A stretch of DNA of 38,386 nucleotides from a virus. A program made the translations under genes and the position numbers. How positions within the stretch are numbered: position 1 is the stretch's first letter; every line of letters begins with the position of its first letter. The DNA lies in IMG/VR virus record IMGVR_UViG_3300034159_000043, positions 1 through 38,386 of that record; one strand, written 5' to 3'. Positions 1 through 6,967 of the stretch are shown piece by piece. The notes beneath the pieces were generated by a model that worked only from the letters and a program-made list of their open reading frames with translations, was not told the origin of the DNA and searched no databases.

Positions 1-567
1 CACAGCGCCTACCGTGAGCATATTCAACTGGACCCAGCCTTAGCGGCCGAAATTGATAGATTCACGGTCACGCATTTTTCCGGGAAATTCATGATTGCTG
101 TTCACGTGAGGCACCCAAGTCATAGCATCGAACAACCCGGCGGCTCAATTGCCGCTACAAAGGTCTATATCGACTTGGTGAATGAACAGGCAGCGGCCCA
201 TGGCTTTCGCAACTCGGACGATTCGTGGGGGATCTTCTTAGCGACCGACCAAGACGCCGTCGTGAAGCAGTTTACTGACATATTTGGCCCGCGAGTGTCG
301 TTCTTCAACGAAGTTCGACGAACAAGGGAACAAGAAGACAGTCGCTACTCCGCCGGGGACCTCGCTGCGCAAGGGCATCAGGTTCAACACATCGTCGCCT
401 CTGATCAATCTAACTGGTCGACTCGCATGGCGATCGAAGTCGTGCGTGATGCTACAACTATGTCAAGATGCAATTTACTAATTCACATTGTTAGCAATGT
501 ATCAACAGCAATTTCCTACATGAATCCGAACCTTAAGTTAGTGCTTGCTCACCCTAAGGCAAACTAA
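1..567 (+). CDS. NodZ-like fucosyltransferase, C-terminal part
   Basis: The frame is open from the first base, so this is the 3' part of a longer gene; about 188 residues are visible. The segment AVHVRHPSHSIEQPGG resembles the basic nucleotide-sugar binding motif of the GT23 (NodZ/FUT8-like) fucosyltransferases. FLATDQDAVVKQF and a late SNVSTAISY segment also fit the C-terminal half of that fold. Such enzymes move fucose from GDP-fucose onto a glycan; the acceptor cannot be told. Its stop overlaps the start of the epimerase gene (TAATG), so the two are translationally coupled and probably belong to a surface-polysaccharide cluster. Base composition is less GC-rich than in the right-flank host genes. 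Family assignment is by motif memory only. Confidence 0.6.
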   Translation, partial: HSAYREHIQLDPALAAEIDRFTVTHFSGKFMIAVHVRHPSHSIEQPGGSIAATKVYIDLVNEQAAAHGFRNSDDSWGIFLATDQDAVVKQFTDIFGPRVSFFNEVRRTREQEDSRYSAGDLAAQGHQVQHIVASDQSNWSTRMAIEVVRDATTMSRCNLLIHIVSNVSTAISYMNPNLKLVLAHPKAN

Positions 568-1646
568 TGACCACAAAACGAATACTCGTCACCGGCGGCT
601 GCGGCTTTGTCGGACGGCATCTGCTGAACCTTCTCTGCCAGGAACCTCTGAACGAAATCTGGATCGTTGACGATCTTTCAACGGGATTAGCACCGGCGGA
701 TTGGGAAATCCCGAAAGTGCTGGGCTGCGACGAAGTCGAAGGCGTGAGCTCGATATCTCTCGAAGGATTTTCAAATAAGATCTACTTCGTACGCGCTGAT
801 TTTATGGCCGTGACACTCTCCGAGTTGAATCGAGTGCCGGATTTGGGATTGCCGAAACTCCCCTACTTCGACGAGGTGTATCACCTTGCTTCTGTTGTGG
901 GTGGCCGCAACGTGATCGACAACGACCCCCTATCCGTTGGGATTGATCTCGCGATCGATGCCGCGTTCTTTCTTTGGGCTGCCAAAATATCGCGGCCAGG
1001 CCGAATCCTTTACGCATCATCCTCGGCCGCATACCCGATACACCGACAAACTCATGCGTCCGCAGTCGCCCTCAAGGAGACTATGATCGATTTTGGCGAT
1101 ATCCTCGGAAAGCCAGACTATACATATGGCTGGAGTAAATTGACGGGTGAGTATCTTTCGCAAATTGCTGTTAACAAGTACGGCTTGAGCGTTGCGGTCG
1201 TGCGCCCCTTCTCGGGCTATGGGGAGGATCAGGCGCCGGTGTATCCGTTCCCCGCCATCGCACTACGCGTGGCCGCTCACCGAAACCCCGTCATTGTTTG
1301 GGGTGATGGAAAGCAGAGCCGCGATTTCGTCCACATCGACGATGCAGTTCAGGCTTGCGTCCTGGCCTGCCGCAAAATCTCTGACGGAAGTGCCGTAAAT
1401 ATCGGCTATGGGAAGCCGGTCACGTTTCTTGAACTCGCTCGGCTTATGGTCGAAATCGAAAATTATGATGCAGAGATTCGCGGTAAGATCGATAGACCGG
1501 TTGGAGTTGCTGCTCGGTTCTGCGATCCGACCGAGATGAAGAGCGTTCTTGGCTGGGAACCCTCGATCTCTCTTCACGATGGAATTCGAAGGGCGCTCGA
1601 TTATGCCCGCGTACGCCTTGCACAGGGCGTGTTACCAGAGGAATGA
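567..1646 (+). CDS. NAD-dependent sugar epimerase/dehydratase
   Basis: This is a 359-residue extended short-chain dehydrogenase/reductase acting on a nucleotide sugar. Visible features are the N-terminal Rossmann motif GGCGFVG (Gly10, Gly13, Gly16), the acidic end of strand two (VDDLSTG), the DEVYHLASVVGG segment, the active-site serines of YASSSAAYP (near residue 150) and the YGWSK dyad (Tyr187, Lys191). The RDFVHIDDAVQA segment near residue 253 is typical of sugar-nucleotide epimerases. The exact substrate is not evident; GDP-mannose or UDP-sugar epimerases are the nearest types. The start ATG at 567 overlaps the stop of the fucosyltransferase. It converges on the prophage late operon with a 66-bp gap. 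Confidence 0.8.
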   Translation: MTTKRILVTGGCGFVGRHLLNLLCQEPLNEIWIVDDLSTGLAPADWEIPKVLGCDEVEGVSSISLEGFSNKIYFVRADFMAVTLSELNRVPDLGLPKLPYFDEVYHLASVVGGRNVIDNDPLSVGIDLAIDAAFFLWAAKISRPGRILYASSSAAYPIHRQTHASAVALKETMIDFGDILGKPDYTYGWSKLTGEYLSQIAVNKYGLSVAVVRPFSGYGEDQAPVYPFPAIALRVAAHRNPVIVWGDGKQSRDFVHIDDAVQACVLACRKISDGSAVNIGYGKPVTFLELARLMVEIENYDAEIRGKIDRPVGVAARFCDPTEMKSVLGWEPSISLHDGIRRALDYARVRLAQGVLPEE

Positions 1647-1660
1647 CGGGCAACAAATGG

Positions 1661-1695
1661 CATCGAGCCGGCCGGCCGCCGCCACGCGGCCGATG
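1661..1695. terminator. Hairpin between converging operons
   Basis: CATCG-A-GCCG pairs with CGGC-CGATG, giving nine base pairs with one bulged A around a GC-rich loop. It lies between the end of the epimerase gene (plus strand) and the last prophage gene (minus strand). Read on the minus strand it is followed by CCATTTGTTG, a weak U-rich run, so it could end the phage late transcript. There is no strong T-tract on the plus side. Assignment as a terminator is an inference from position and structure. Confidence 0.3.
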
Positions 1696-1712
1696 TCGCG
1701 CATGATGGCGAT

Positions 1713-1928
1713 CTACCGTAGGCACCGCCGCGCCGCCGCGATCTGGGCGGCGGTGAAGCCGTTGCGCACCGCCCACGCCAGCGCCGCCACCTCGTGGGCG
1801 ACGTAGGAGCGGACCAGCGCACAATCGAACGGCGGAAGTTCGGGTGCGGGATCGGCGGCACGGGCGATAAATGCGCCGGCCTGCACCGACAGTGCACAGC
1901 CGGCCGCCGTGGCAGCGGAGCCGGTCAT
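1713..1928 (-). CDS. Small phage protein at the end of the late operon
   Basis: A 71-residue protein of unknown function. The start ATG at 1928 overlaps the stop of the DUF6527-like gene (ATGA), which supports this start over the longer frame. It is rich in Ala, with a C-terminal segment AAQIAAARRCLR that looks helical. The frame stays open past the TAG at 1713-1715 for another 26 codons (to 1632) with protein-like sequence (IAIMRDIGRVAAAGRL). The gene may therefore have been shortened by a nonsense change, or cut at integration. It is the last gene before the chromosome. Confidence 0.5.
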   Translation of the reverse strand: MTGSAATAAGCALSVQAGAFIARAADPAPELPPFDCALVRSYVAHEVAALAWAVRNGFTAAQIAAARRCLR

Positions 1929-2257
1929 TCTGGCAGCTCCGGGAGCGGCACGGTGCGGCCGGCGAGCGCATGGGTGCTGTCGCTGCAGAAATGCAACATA
2001 CCGCCCCACAGATGATAGTGGCAGCAGGAATCGATCGCTTTGCCAGCGGCATCCCGCGCCCATTCTCCGGTCCACTTGCCGCGGGCATCCTTGATCGTCA
2101 GTTTCGCGCTGATCTTGATGCTCGGATTGAACGTCGGCGCGTCGACGTTGCCATCGAATGACCAGTTTTCGAAGATCGTGTGCATCTCACCGCAGTCGGG
2201 GCACCAATGTGCGTAGCCGCGATCGGTGAGCCGCAGAACTGCGCTGACTTTGCTCAT
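1925..2257 (-). CDS. DUF6527-like phage protein
   Basis: A 110-residue protein with the layout seen in the DUF6527 family of phage lysis regions: HWCPDCGEMH near the N-terminus, then DGNVDAPTFNPSI, then CHYHLWGGMLHFCSDSTHALAG and a terminal VPLPELPE. Several paired Cys and His residues suggest a metal site. Phage copies are often mislabelled ammonia monooxygenase; related domains occur in bacterial ubiquitin-like (Bub) operons. The start at 2257 overlaps the stop of the RlpA-like gene (ATGA), and its own stop overlaps the next start, so it is coupled inside the lysis block. The role is unknown. Confidence 0.6.
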   Translation of the reverse strand: MSKVSAVLRLTDRGYAHWCPDCGEMHTIFENWSFDGNVDAPTFNPSIKISAKLTIKDARGKWTGEWARDAAGKAIDSCCHYHLWGGMLHFCSDSTHALAGRTVPLPELPE

Positions 2258-2634
2258 TCCACCCTCACCCGCGCCGTGCCGCCCATGCCGATCGCGTTGG
2301 CGCCGGCGCGGCCGAGGTCGACGCAGCGGCCACGGACGAACGGGCCGCGATCCGAAACCTTCGCTCGGATGCTCCGGCCGTTGGCGAGGTTGGTGACGGT
2401 GACGAACGAGCCGAACGCCCGGCTGCGGTGCGCCAGAGTGTAGGGGCTGGTCGCGTGGGTGTTGAAGCGCTCGCCAGAGGCGGTGCGGCGGCCGTGATAG
2501 CCGTCGCCGACGCCGTACTGGCTGGCGATGCAGGTTTCGGCGCGCGCGTCGCTGGCGAGCACGAGACATGCGGCGGCGATGATCAAGGCAAGCAGATGCG
2601 CGCGGCGAAGCGCCGCCCGGTGGTCGCGGGTCAT
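2254..2634 (-). CDS. RlpA-like double-psi beta-barrel protein, exported
   Basis: This 126-residue protein has a signal peptide (hydrophobic residues 14-27, likely cut after ARA at 30-32) followed by a single RlpA-type domain. Conserved pieces are ASQYG, the TASGERFN loop, LAHRS, VTVTN and SDRGPFVRGRCVDLGRAGA. His69 and Asp95 lie 26 residues apart, the spacing of the catalytic His and Asp in Pseudomonas RlpA. Family members are lytic transglycosylases acting on stem-peptide-free peptidoglycan. No SPOR domain and no lipobox are seen, so it should be a soluble periplasmic protein. It is coupled to the DUF6527-like gene and probably helps in host lysis. Confidence 0.75.
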   Translation of the reverse strand: MTRDHRAALRRAHLLALIIAAACLVLASDARAETCIASQYGVGDGYHGRRTASGERFNTHATSPYTLAHRSRAFGSFVTVTNLANGRSIRAKVSDRGPFVRGRCVDLGRAGANAIGMGGTARVRVE

Positions 2635-2661
2635 AGTGGCCTCGTTGAATGTTGGGAAGGG

Positions 2662-3054
2662 CTAGGCGCCGATCGGCGGGAAGCCGCGTTCGAGCAATTT
2701 GTCGAGCCGCGCAGTGATGCCGCGGAGATCCTCTTTCAGGGCGGAATATTGCGTGTCGTGGTGTTCGGTTGATTCTCTTAGCCGATCACGGTCGACATAT
2801 TCCCGTGCGGCATATTCCTTGAAATTCGACAGCTCCGATCCCAGCGTATCGATCTTGAGATTGGCCTGGACCGCGCGAAGGCCAGAACTCTTGGCTTCGT
2901 CGCTCGCTGTGGCAGCCGCGCTCTTGGCCAATTCGGCTTCGGATTTGGCTTCTGCGATCTGCTTGGCGATGCTCATCCAGAACCCCGCGAAGGTGAGAGA
3001 AAGAACAATCAGCCCGACGATGCCGCCGACCACCTGCCACAAGCCAGATTCCAT
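2662..3054 (-). CDS. Membrane-anchored coiled-coil protein (spanin-like position)
   Basis: A 130-residue protein with one N-terminal membrane segment (about residues 8-28, WQVVGGIVGLIVLSLTFAGF). A long charged helix follows from about residue 30 to 125, with Ala/Glu/Lys heptad-like spacing. This layout, small and directly beside a holin and an endolysin, is that of an inner-membrane spanin subunit. No lipoprotein partner was recognised, although the exported RlpA-like protein lies next to it. Phage proteins of this shape are also called DUF-type holin accessory proteins. The function is inferred from place and topology only. Confidence 0.5.
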   Translation of the reverse strand: MESGLWQVVGGIVGLIVLSLTFAGFWMSIAKQIAEAKSEAELAKSAAATASDEAKSSGLRAVQANLKIDTLGSELSNFKEYAAREYVDRDRLRESTEHHDTQYSALKEDLRGITARLDKLLERGFPPIGA

Positions 3055-3080
3055 TTCCGATGTCCCGACGGTTAGCGTTG

Positions 3081-3698
3081 CTACTTCTTCTTCACGACCG
3101 CAGCGACGCTACCGAGAACGCTGGTGACCGGCTGCCCGGTGATCGCCGTCTGGCGCTCATTGCTGCCGGTCCAGACGTGGACGCCGAGCACGCCGAAGCG
3201 CGCGCCCCACCACACGGTGAGCACGGCCTGCGCCGCAAGGAGATCGCTTGCCTGGCCTTTGAGGATGCACCACACGATTAGTGCGAACCAGAACGGGCAT
3301 TCGAGCGCGAGCTCGTAGGCCATCCATGTCCGCCAGTGCCCCCACCAGCCGTTCGGCGTCGCCGCAACCTCCGAGCGGATCGTCTCGTTGACTTGCTCGA
3401 GCTGCGTCTTGGCGACGTCCGCCTGCACCTCGGCAAGTCGCGTCAGATAGGCGTACTTGTCCGACACCTCGGATTCGGCCGCCGACAGTTGCGCCTTGGC
3501 CAGATCCGGATTGGCCGCGACCGCGTTGTTGACGTCTTCCGGCGACGCCGATTTCGACAGCCCGAGCGCCCGCTTGATGGCGTCGATCGCGAATTGCGAC
3601 ACCGGGCCCGGGACGCCGAGCGCGGTGCCGAGCACCGGCAGGCCGAAGTCGAGCGCCGTCGACGCCAGCCAGCTGTATCGTCCAAGGTCGATCGCCAT
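3081..3698 (-). CDS. Holin, GTA-type 3TM family candidate
   Basis: A 205-residue protein with an amphipathic N-terminal part, a charged helix near residues 50-110 and two clear hydrophobic segments at the C-terminal half (about residues 127-147 and 153-176). The WWGHWRTWMAYEL junction before the first of these resembles the family called holin of 3TMs for gene-transfer release. It would make holes in the inner membrane and release the endolysin. The start at 3698 follows the endolysin stop by one base. Family recognition is moderate; holin role also rests on its position. Confidence 0.6.
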   Translation of the reverse strand: MAIDLGRYSWLASTALDFGLPVLGTALGVPGPVSQFAIDAIKRALGLSKSASPEDVNNAVAANPDLAKAQLSAAESEVSDKYAYLTRLAEVQADVAKTQLEQVNETIRSEVAATPNGWWGHWRTWMAYELALECPFWFALIVWCILKGQASDLLAAQAVLTVWWGARFGVLGVHVWTGSNERQTAITGQPVTSVLGSVAAVVKKK

Positions 3699-3699
3699 T

Positions 3700-4677
3700 T
3701 CAGGCCGCCTTTCGCTGGGGAGATTTGCGCTTGGTCGGCGCCTTCGCCTTGGCTTTCGCCTTGCGGGGCTTCCTGGCGGCCTTCGGCCGCACCGGGATCG
3801 TCACAGCCGCATCGACCGCCGCAAGCGCTGCAGCCTCGGCTGCGGCCCGCGCCGAGGCCGTTTGCCGCCGACGCCACCACCAGACGCCGCCGGCAATCAA
3901 CGCCGCCGCCACCATCACGGCCGCCAGCAGCATCGCCCACGTGCCGAAGCCCCAGCCCTGCTGCACGCCTGTCGCAGTTGCCGCGGCGACCGATGCCACG
4001 CCGACCGCCTTGGCGCTGTCGGCCGTGGTCATCACCGGCTTTTTCGGCGGGATGATCTTCCACGTCTGCGGCCCAACGATGCCGTCCGCAACGATCTTGG
4101 CCTTGATCTGGGCAGCCTTGACCGCGTGTTCGGTGCCGTCGCCGAAGATGCCGTCGACGGTCAATCCGAGCCGTTCCTGTAGATCGCGTACCGCGGCGCC
4201 GGTGCTGCCCTTGCGCAGCGTCACCGGGGCAGCCGGCGCCATCAGGAAGGCGGGAGGCATCGCGCCAGGCACCATGTCGATCGACCAAGCGGCCGTCGAA
4301 TCCCCGCCGGTGCCGGCCACGGCCGAGATGTGGACGTGATGGTCGTGCGGGTTGGAGCCGGTGTATTTGCGCCAGACGCCGGGTTGCGGCCCGGCCGGGC
4401 CGGAGCCGATGCGCCGATTGGAGATGACGTATTTCAGCCGCTTGTCCTGCCGCCGCAGCAGCATGTCGGCGAAGGCATAGCTGTCAAAGCCGTTCTTCGG
4501 ATCATGGGTGATGTCGATCGCCCTCACCACGCCGCCCGGATCCGGGTTGTGATCCGAAGTCCGCGACGAATGGCCTTCGTCGCCGATCGATCCATCGCTG
4601 CTCTTGCTGCGGTTCGGCCACTGCGCATTTACCTGGGAACGCAACTGTTCGAGGCTCTTTGCCAGACGCCAGCCCAT
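3700..4677 (-). CDS. Endolysin: M15 peptidase, PG-binding domain, C-terminal membrane segment
   Basis: A 325-residue endolysin. Residues 34-120 form a zinc D-Ala peptidase of the M15 type: SSRTSDHN (His43), AIDIT (Asp55) and HDHHVHIS (His114/His116) supply the ligands. Residues about 153-207 are a peptidoglycan-binding domain (LRKGSTGAAVRDLQERLG, then VDGIFGDGT). Residues 244-268 are hydrophobic and end in WWW, followed by a tail very rich in Lys, Arg and Ala (298-325). Start ATG at 4677 is chosen because AAAGGAGG lies six bases upstream; the longer frame lacks such a site. A membrane-anchored C-terminus is unusual for an endolysin. Confidence 0.8.
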   Translation of the reverse strand: MGWRLAKSLEQLRSQVNAQWPNRSKSSDGSIGDEGHSSRTSDHNPDPGGVVRAIDITHDPKNGFDSYAFADMLLRRQDKRLKYVISNRRIGSGPAGPQPGVWRKYTGSNPHDHHVHISAVAGTGGDSTAAWSIDMVPGAMPPAFLMAPAAPVTLRKGSTGAAVRDLQERLGLTVDGIFGDGTEHAVKAAQIKAKIVADGIVGPQTWKIIPPKKPVMTTADSAKAVGVASVAAATATGVQQGWGFGTWAMLLAAVMVAAALIAGGVWWWRRRQTASARAAAEAAALAAVDAAVTIPVRPKAARKPRKAKAKAKAPTKRKSPQRKAA

Positions 4678-4679
4678 GG

Positions 4680-4757
4680 TCAGGCCTCCTTTTGCGCGCG
4701 CGGAAATATCGCCCGCCAGTCGGCGGCCGTGAGCTTGATCGGCATGGTGGTCTCCAT
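4680..4757 (-). CDS. Short ORF before the endolysin
   Basis: A 25-codon frame, too short to be found by length alone, whose last codons contain the ribosome-binding site of the endolysin. A nested ATG at 4745 has GGAG upstream and gives 21 residues (MPIKLTAADWRAIFPRAQKEA). The sequence resembles the first residues of GH19/lysozyme-type endolysins, so it may be the remnant of a replaced lysin or a leader peptide tuning endolysin translation. Evidence is limited to the coupling and the protein-like composition. Confidence 0.3.
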   Translation of the reverse strand: METTMPIKLTAADWRAIFPRAQKEA

Positions 4758-4801
4758 CGCTGATGAGAGGCAGGCAGAGCCGCGCGCGGGCGCGACGGTT
4801 G

Positions 4802-6226
4802 TTACACGCCGATGTTGGCGTCGAGCTTGATCGAACCGTCGCCGAGCGAGACAAGCGGGACGCCAGCAGTTGGAAACGTCCCGCTACTAGTGGGGTAAAT
4901 GTTGACGGCCATCTTGGTCGAAAAGTTAGCAGTGACGCCGGTAATCGTCCCAGATGATGATGCCCCGTCCTTGATAGTGATCGGGGTCAACACACTGACG
5001 GTCGGTGCCTTGAACATCCGCGGCGAGATCGCCATTTGCATGCGATCTGGGCCGAAGCCGGATTGCACGACGCCGATCAGCGGCGGCCCGTCGATGACAC
5101 GGTCATAGCGCGAGCACAGCGCGATCTCGTCCTGAATGCTTCGGCGAGCGAACGGGCTCATGATGGCGCCGCGCTCCAACTGCACTTCGGTGAGGTACAA
5201 GGCCGTGCTCTGCGCCTGCGTGGCGTCAGTCCAGAAGAACACCCCGAGATTGTTCATCGACGTCGAAACACTGCCGGATAGCGAAATGCGCGTGAGTGCT
5301 GATGTTGCCGAGAGAGATCCGGTTGCCACCACAGCCAAACTGGCTGACTTGAAGAAATTACCCGTTGTGAACGTCCCAGAAGTCCAATCATTCACAACGT
5401 CTCGGGTAGGAGCATCGGCGGTGCCGGTCCATTCGAGAATGGCGTAGCGAATCGTGGTGCTTGACGAATGGGCTACCAGTGCAGATAGCGTGACGGATTG
5501 CCCGCGAAGGTCGATGACATTCTCAAATTCGATCCACTGTCCGCGCCCGTGGCGCTGCGCAGAGGCATTCGATTGAGTTTGCATCATCATATAGTGGATG
5601 CCAGGGCCGGCAGATGGTGAGACGGCCTCTGTCACCGGGTTAGATTGCGATAACGCAATCCACGAGGTCATCGCCGACATGGCGCCATCTGAAATTGATC
5701 CAGGCGTCACCGGAGCAATAGACCCGCACGGATTGATGATGCGATTGACGAAGCCGAACTCGCCGAGCCCGATCGCGCTGCGCGCCGCTGCGGCATCAGC
5801 GACCGTCGCCAGCGCCTTGCCGGTGGCGGTGAAGCCGAGCGTCGTCATCGCGGCAGCGATATCGGCGGCGCTGCCGGGCGCCTGCACGACGCCCATCGTA
5901 TCCTGATAGATGTTGAGCGCCGCGGCGGCGTCGGCCGCGCCCCAGCCGCACAGCACCGTCATGGTGCCGGACAGGCTGAGATTGGTGCCGGTCGAACTAT
6001 CCCGGAACGCCACCCGCGTCAGGCTGTTGGCGCCGGAATTGTACTGGCCGATGAAGGTCATCCACTTGCCGCCGCCGAACACCGTCACCGGCATCAGGTC
6101 TGCATTGGCGAACTGGCTGCCGAAGGTGGCGTGATCGGTGTCGATCGCGCCGGCGAGACCGATGTCGCCGAGGCCGGTCGTGATGGTGGATTCCGCGACG
6201 CGGTCGGCGAATTTGAGCGCAGCCAT
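4802..6226 (-). CDS. Tail fibre / receptor-binding protein
   Basis: A 474-residue protein. The first 95 residues (FADRVAEST, GLGDIGLAGAID, FGGGKWMTFIGQY) match the adaptor domain often found at the start of phage tail fibres and tailspikes. Residues about 165-365 are Ser/Thr/Gly-rich and beta-like, with an IEFENVIDLRGQSVTLS segment resembling a carbohydrate-binding jelly roll. Residues about 366-474 form a small C-terminal knob after LERGAIMSPFARRS. It would contact the host surface. It is the last gene of the tail block, three bases from its upstream neighbour and directly before the lysis genes. Confidence 0.7.
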   Translation of the reverse strand: MAALKFADRVAESTITTGLGDIGLAGAIDTDHATFGSQFANADLMPVTVFGGGKWMTFIGQYNSGANSLTRVAFRDSSTGTNLSLSGTMTVLCGWGAADAAAALNIYQDTMGVVQAPGSAADIAAAMTTLGFTATGKALATVADAAAARSAIGLGEFGFVNRIINPCGSIAPVTPGSISDGAMSAMTSWIALSQSNPVTEAVSPSAGPGIHYMMMQTQSNASAQRHGRGQWIEFENVIDLRGQSVTLSALVAHSSSTTIRYAILEWTGTADAPTRDVVNDWTSGTFTTGNFFKSASLAVVATGSLSATSALTRISLSGSVSTSMNNLGVFFWTDATQAQSTALYLTEVQLERGAIMSPFARRSIQDEIALCSRYDRVIDGPPLIGVVQSGFGPDRMQMAISPRMFKAPTVSVLTPITIKDGASSSGTITGVTANFSTKMAVNIYPTSSGTFPTAGVPLVSLGDGSIKLDANIGV

Positions 6227-6229
6227 GGG

Positions 6230-6967
6230 TCAGAGCCTCTGTTCGATCGAAAGGGATTTGGTCCAGCGGTCGACGAACTGCTGGGCAACGGGCGAGAGGT
6301 CCGTCATCAGGCCCCAGATCGAGTCCCGCTCGATGTCGGCGCTGTCCGGGTCGGCGATCAGCAGCACGTCGTCGGTGAGGCCGTTGATGCGGTCGATGTC
6401 GTCGGTGAAGCCCGAGGCCTCGGCGTCCGACAGGAATTCGAAGCTCACCGCGAAGGCGCGATATTTCTCGCGGCGATTGATCCGGGTCTGGCCGCCTTCG
6501 GTCTTCTTGCGGTCGCTGGGGTCGATCCATTTGCGCGACCAGCCCCAGGAAAAGTTGATGCCGAAGCCGTGCAGCTCGCCGATGAACAGCCGCCCGGCCC
6601 GGCACACCGAGGGGCTGGTGAGATCGACGCGGACATAGCGCGCGCTGACGCTGCGCAGATCCGTGAAGGTGAGAAAGCGCTGGTCCACCGCCCGGACGCC
6701 GCTGTCGGCGACGTCGCCGGCGGACGGTCCCGCATTCGAGTAACGCACCCGCGCGGTCGCGGCGGTGAGCCCCATCAGCCGGACGCCGTCGATCGGCTGT
6801 TCGGTGCCGAGGTCGGCGACGAACCAGTCCGCGCCCGAGAGGCTCTGCCAGACCACGCCGACATGCGGATCCTGCAGCCGCAGCACCGGCGCCAGCAGCA
6901 CCTGCGAGGACGCTATCAGCGTCGCACCATCCGCCTTGTTGAGATAGCCGATCCGCGCGCCAGCCAT
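6230..6967 (-). CDS. Tail-tip protein with a discoidin-like domain
   Basis: A 245-residue protein whose start overlaps the stop of the hub-like gene by one base. Residues about 30-155 (WQSLSGADWFVADLG, IDGVRLMGL, ARYVRVDL) look like an F5/8 type C (discoidin) fold, which often binds sugars. The rest (RREKYRAFAVSFEFL and DIERDSIWGLMTDLSP) is conserved in tail genes of related prophages as far as I recall. Role is probably at the distal tail, beside hub and fibre. Function is inferred. Confidence 0.55.
   Translation of the reverse strand: MAGARIGYLNKADGATLIASSQVLLAPVLRLQDPHVGVVWQSLSGADWFVADLGTEQPIDGVRLMGLTAATARVRYSNAGPSAGDVADSGVRAVDQRFLTFTDLRSVSARYVRVDLTSPSVCRAGRLFIGELHGFGINFSWGWSRKWIDPSDRKKTEGGQTRINRREKYRAFAVSFEFLSDAEASGFTDDIDRINGLTDDVLLIADPDSADIERDSIWGLMTDLSPVAQQFVDRWTKSLSIEQRL

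Noticed and set aside
3336-4182. Plus-strand frames of about 240 codons opposite holin and endolysin
   Set aside because: Arg/Pro-rich shadows; the minus strand holds recognisable M15 and PG-binding motifs.
5598-6134. Plus-strand frames opposite the tail fibre gene
   Set aside because: They overlap a well-supported fibre adaptor domain and show no motif or ribosome-binding site.
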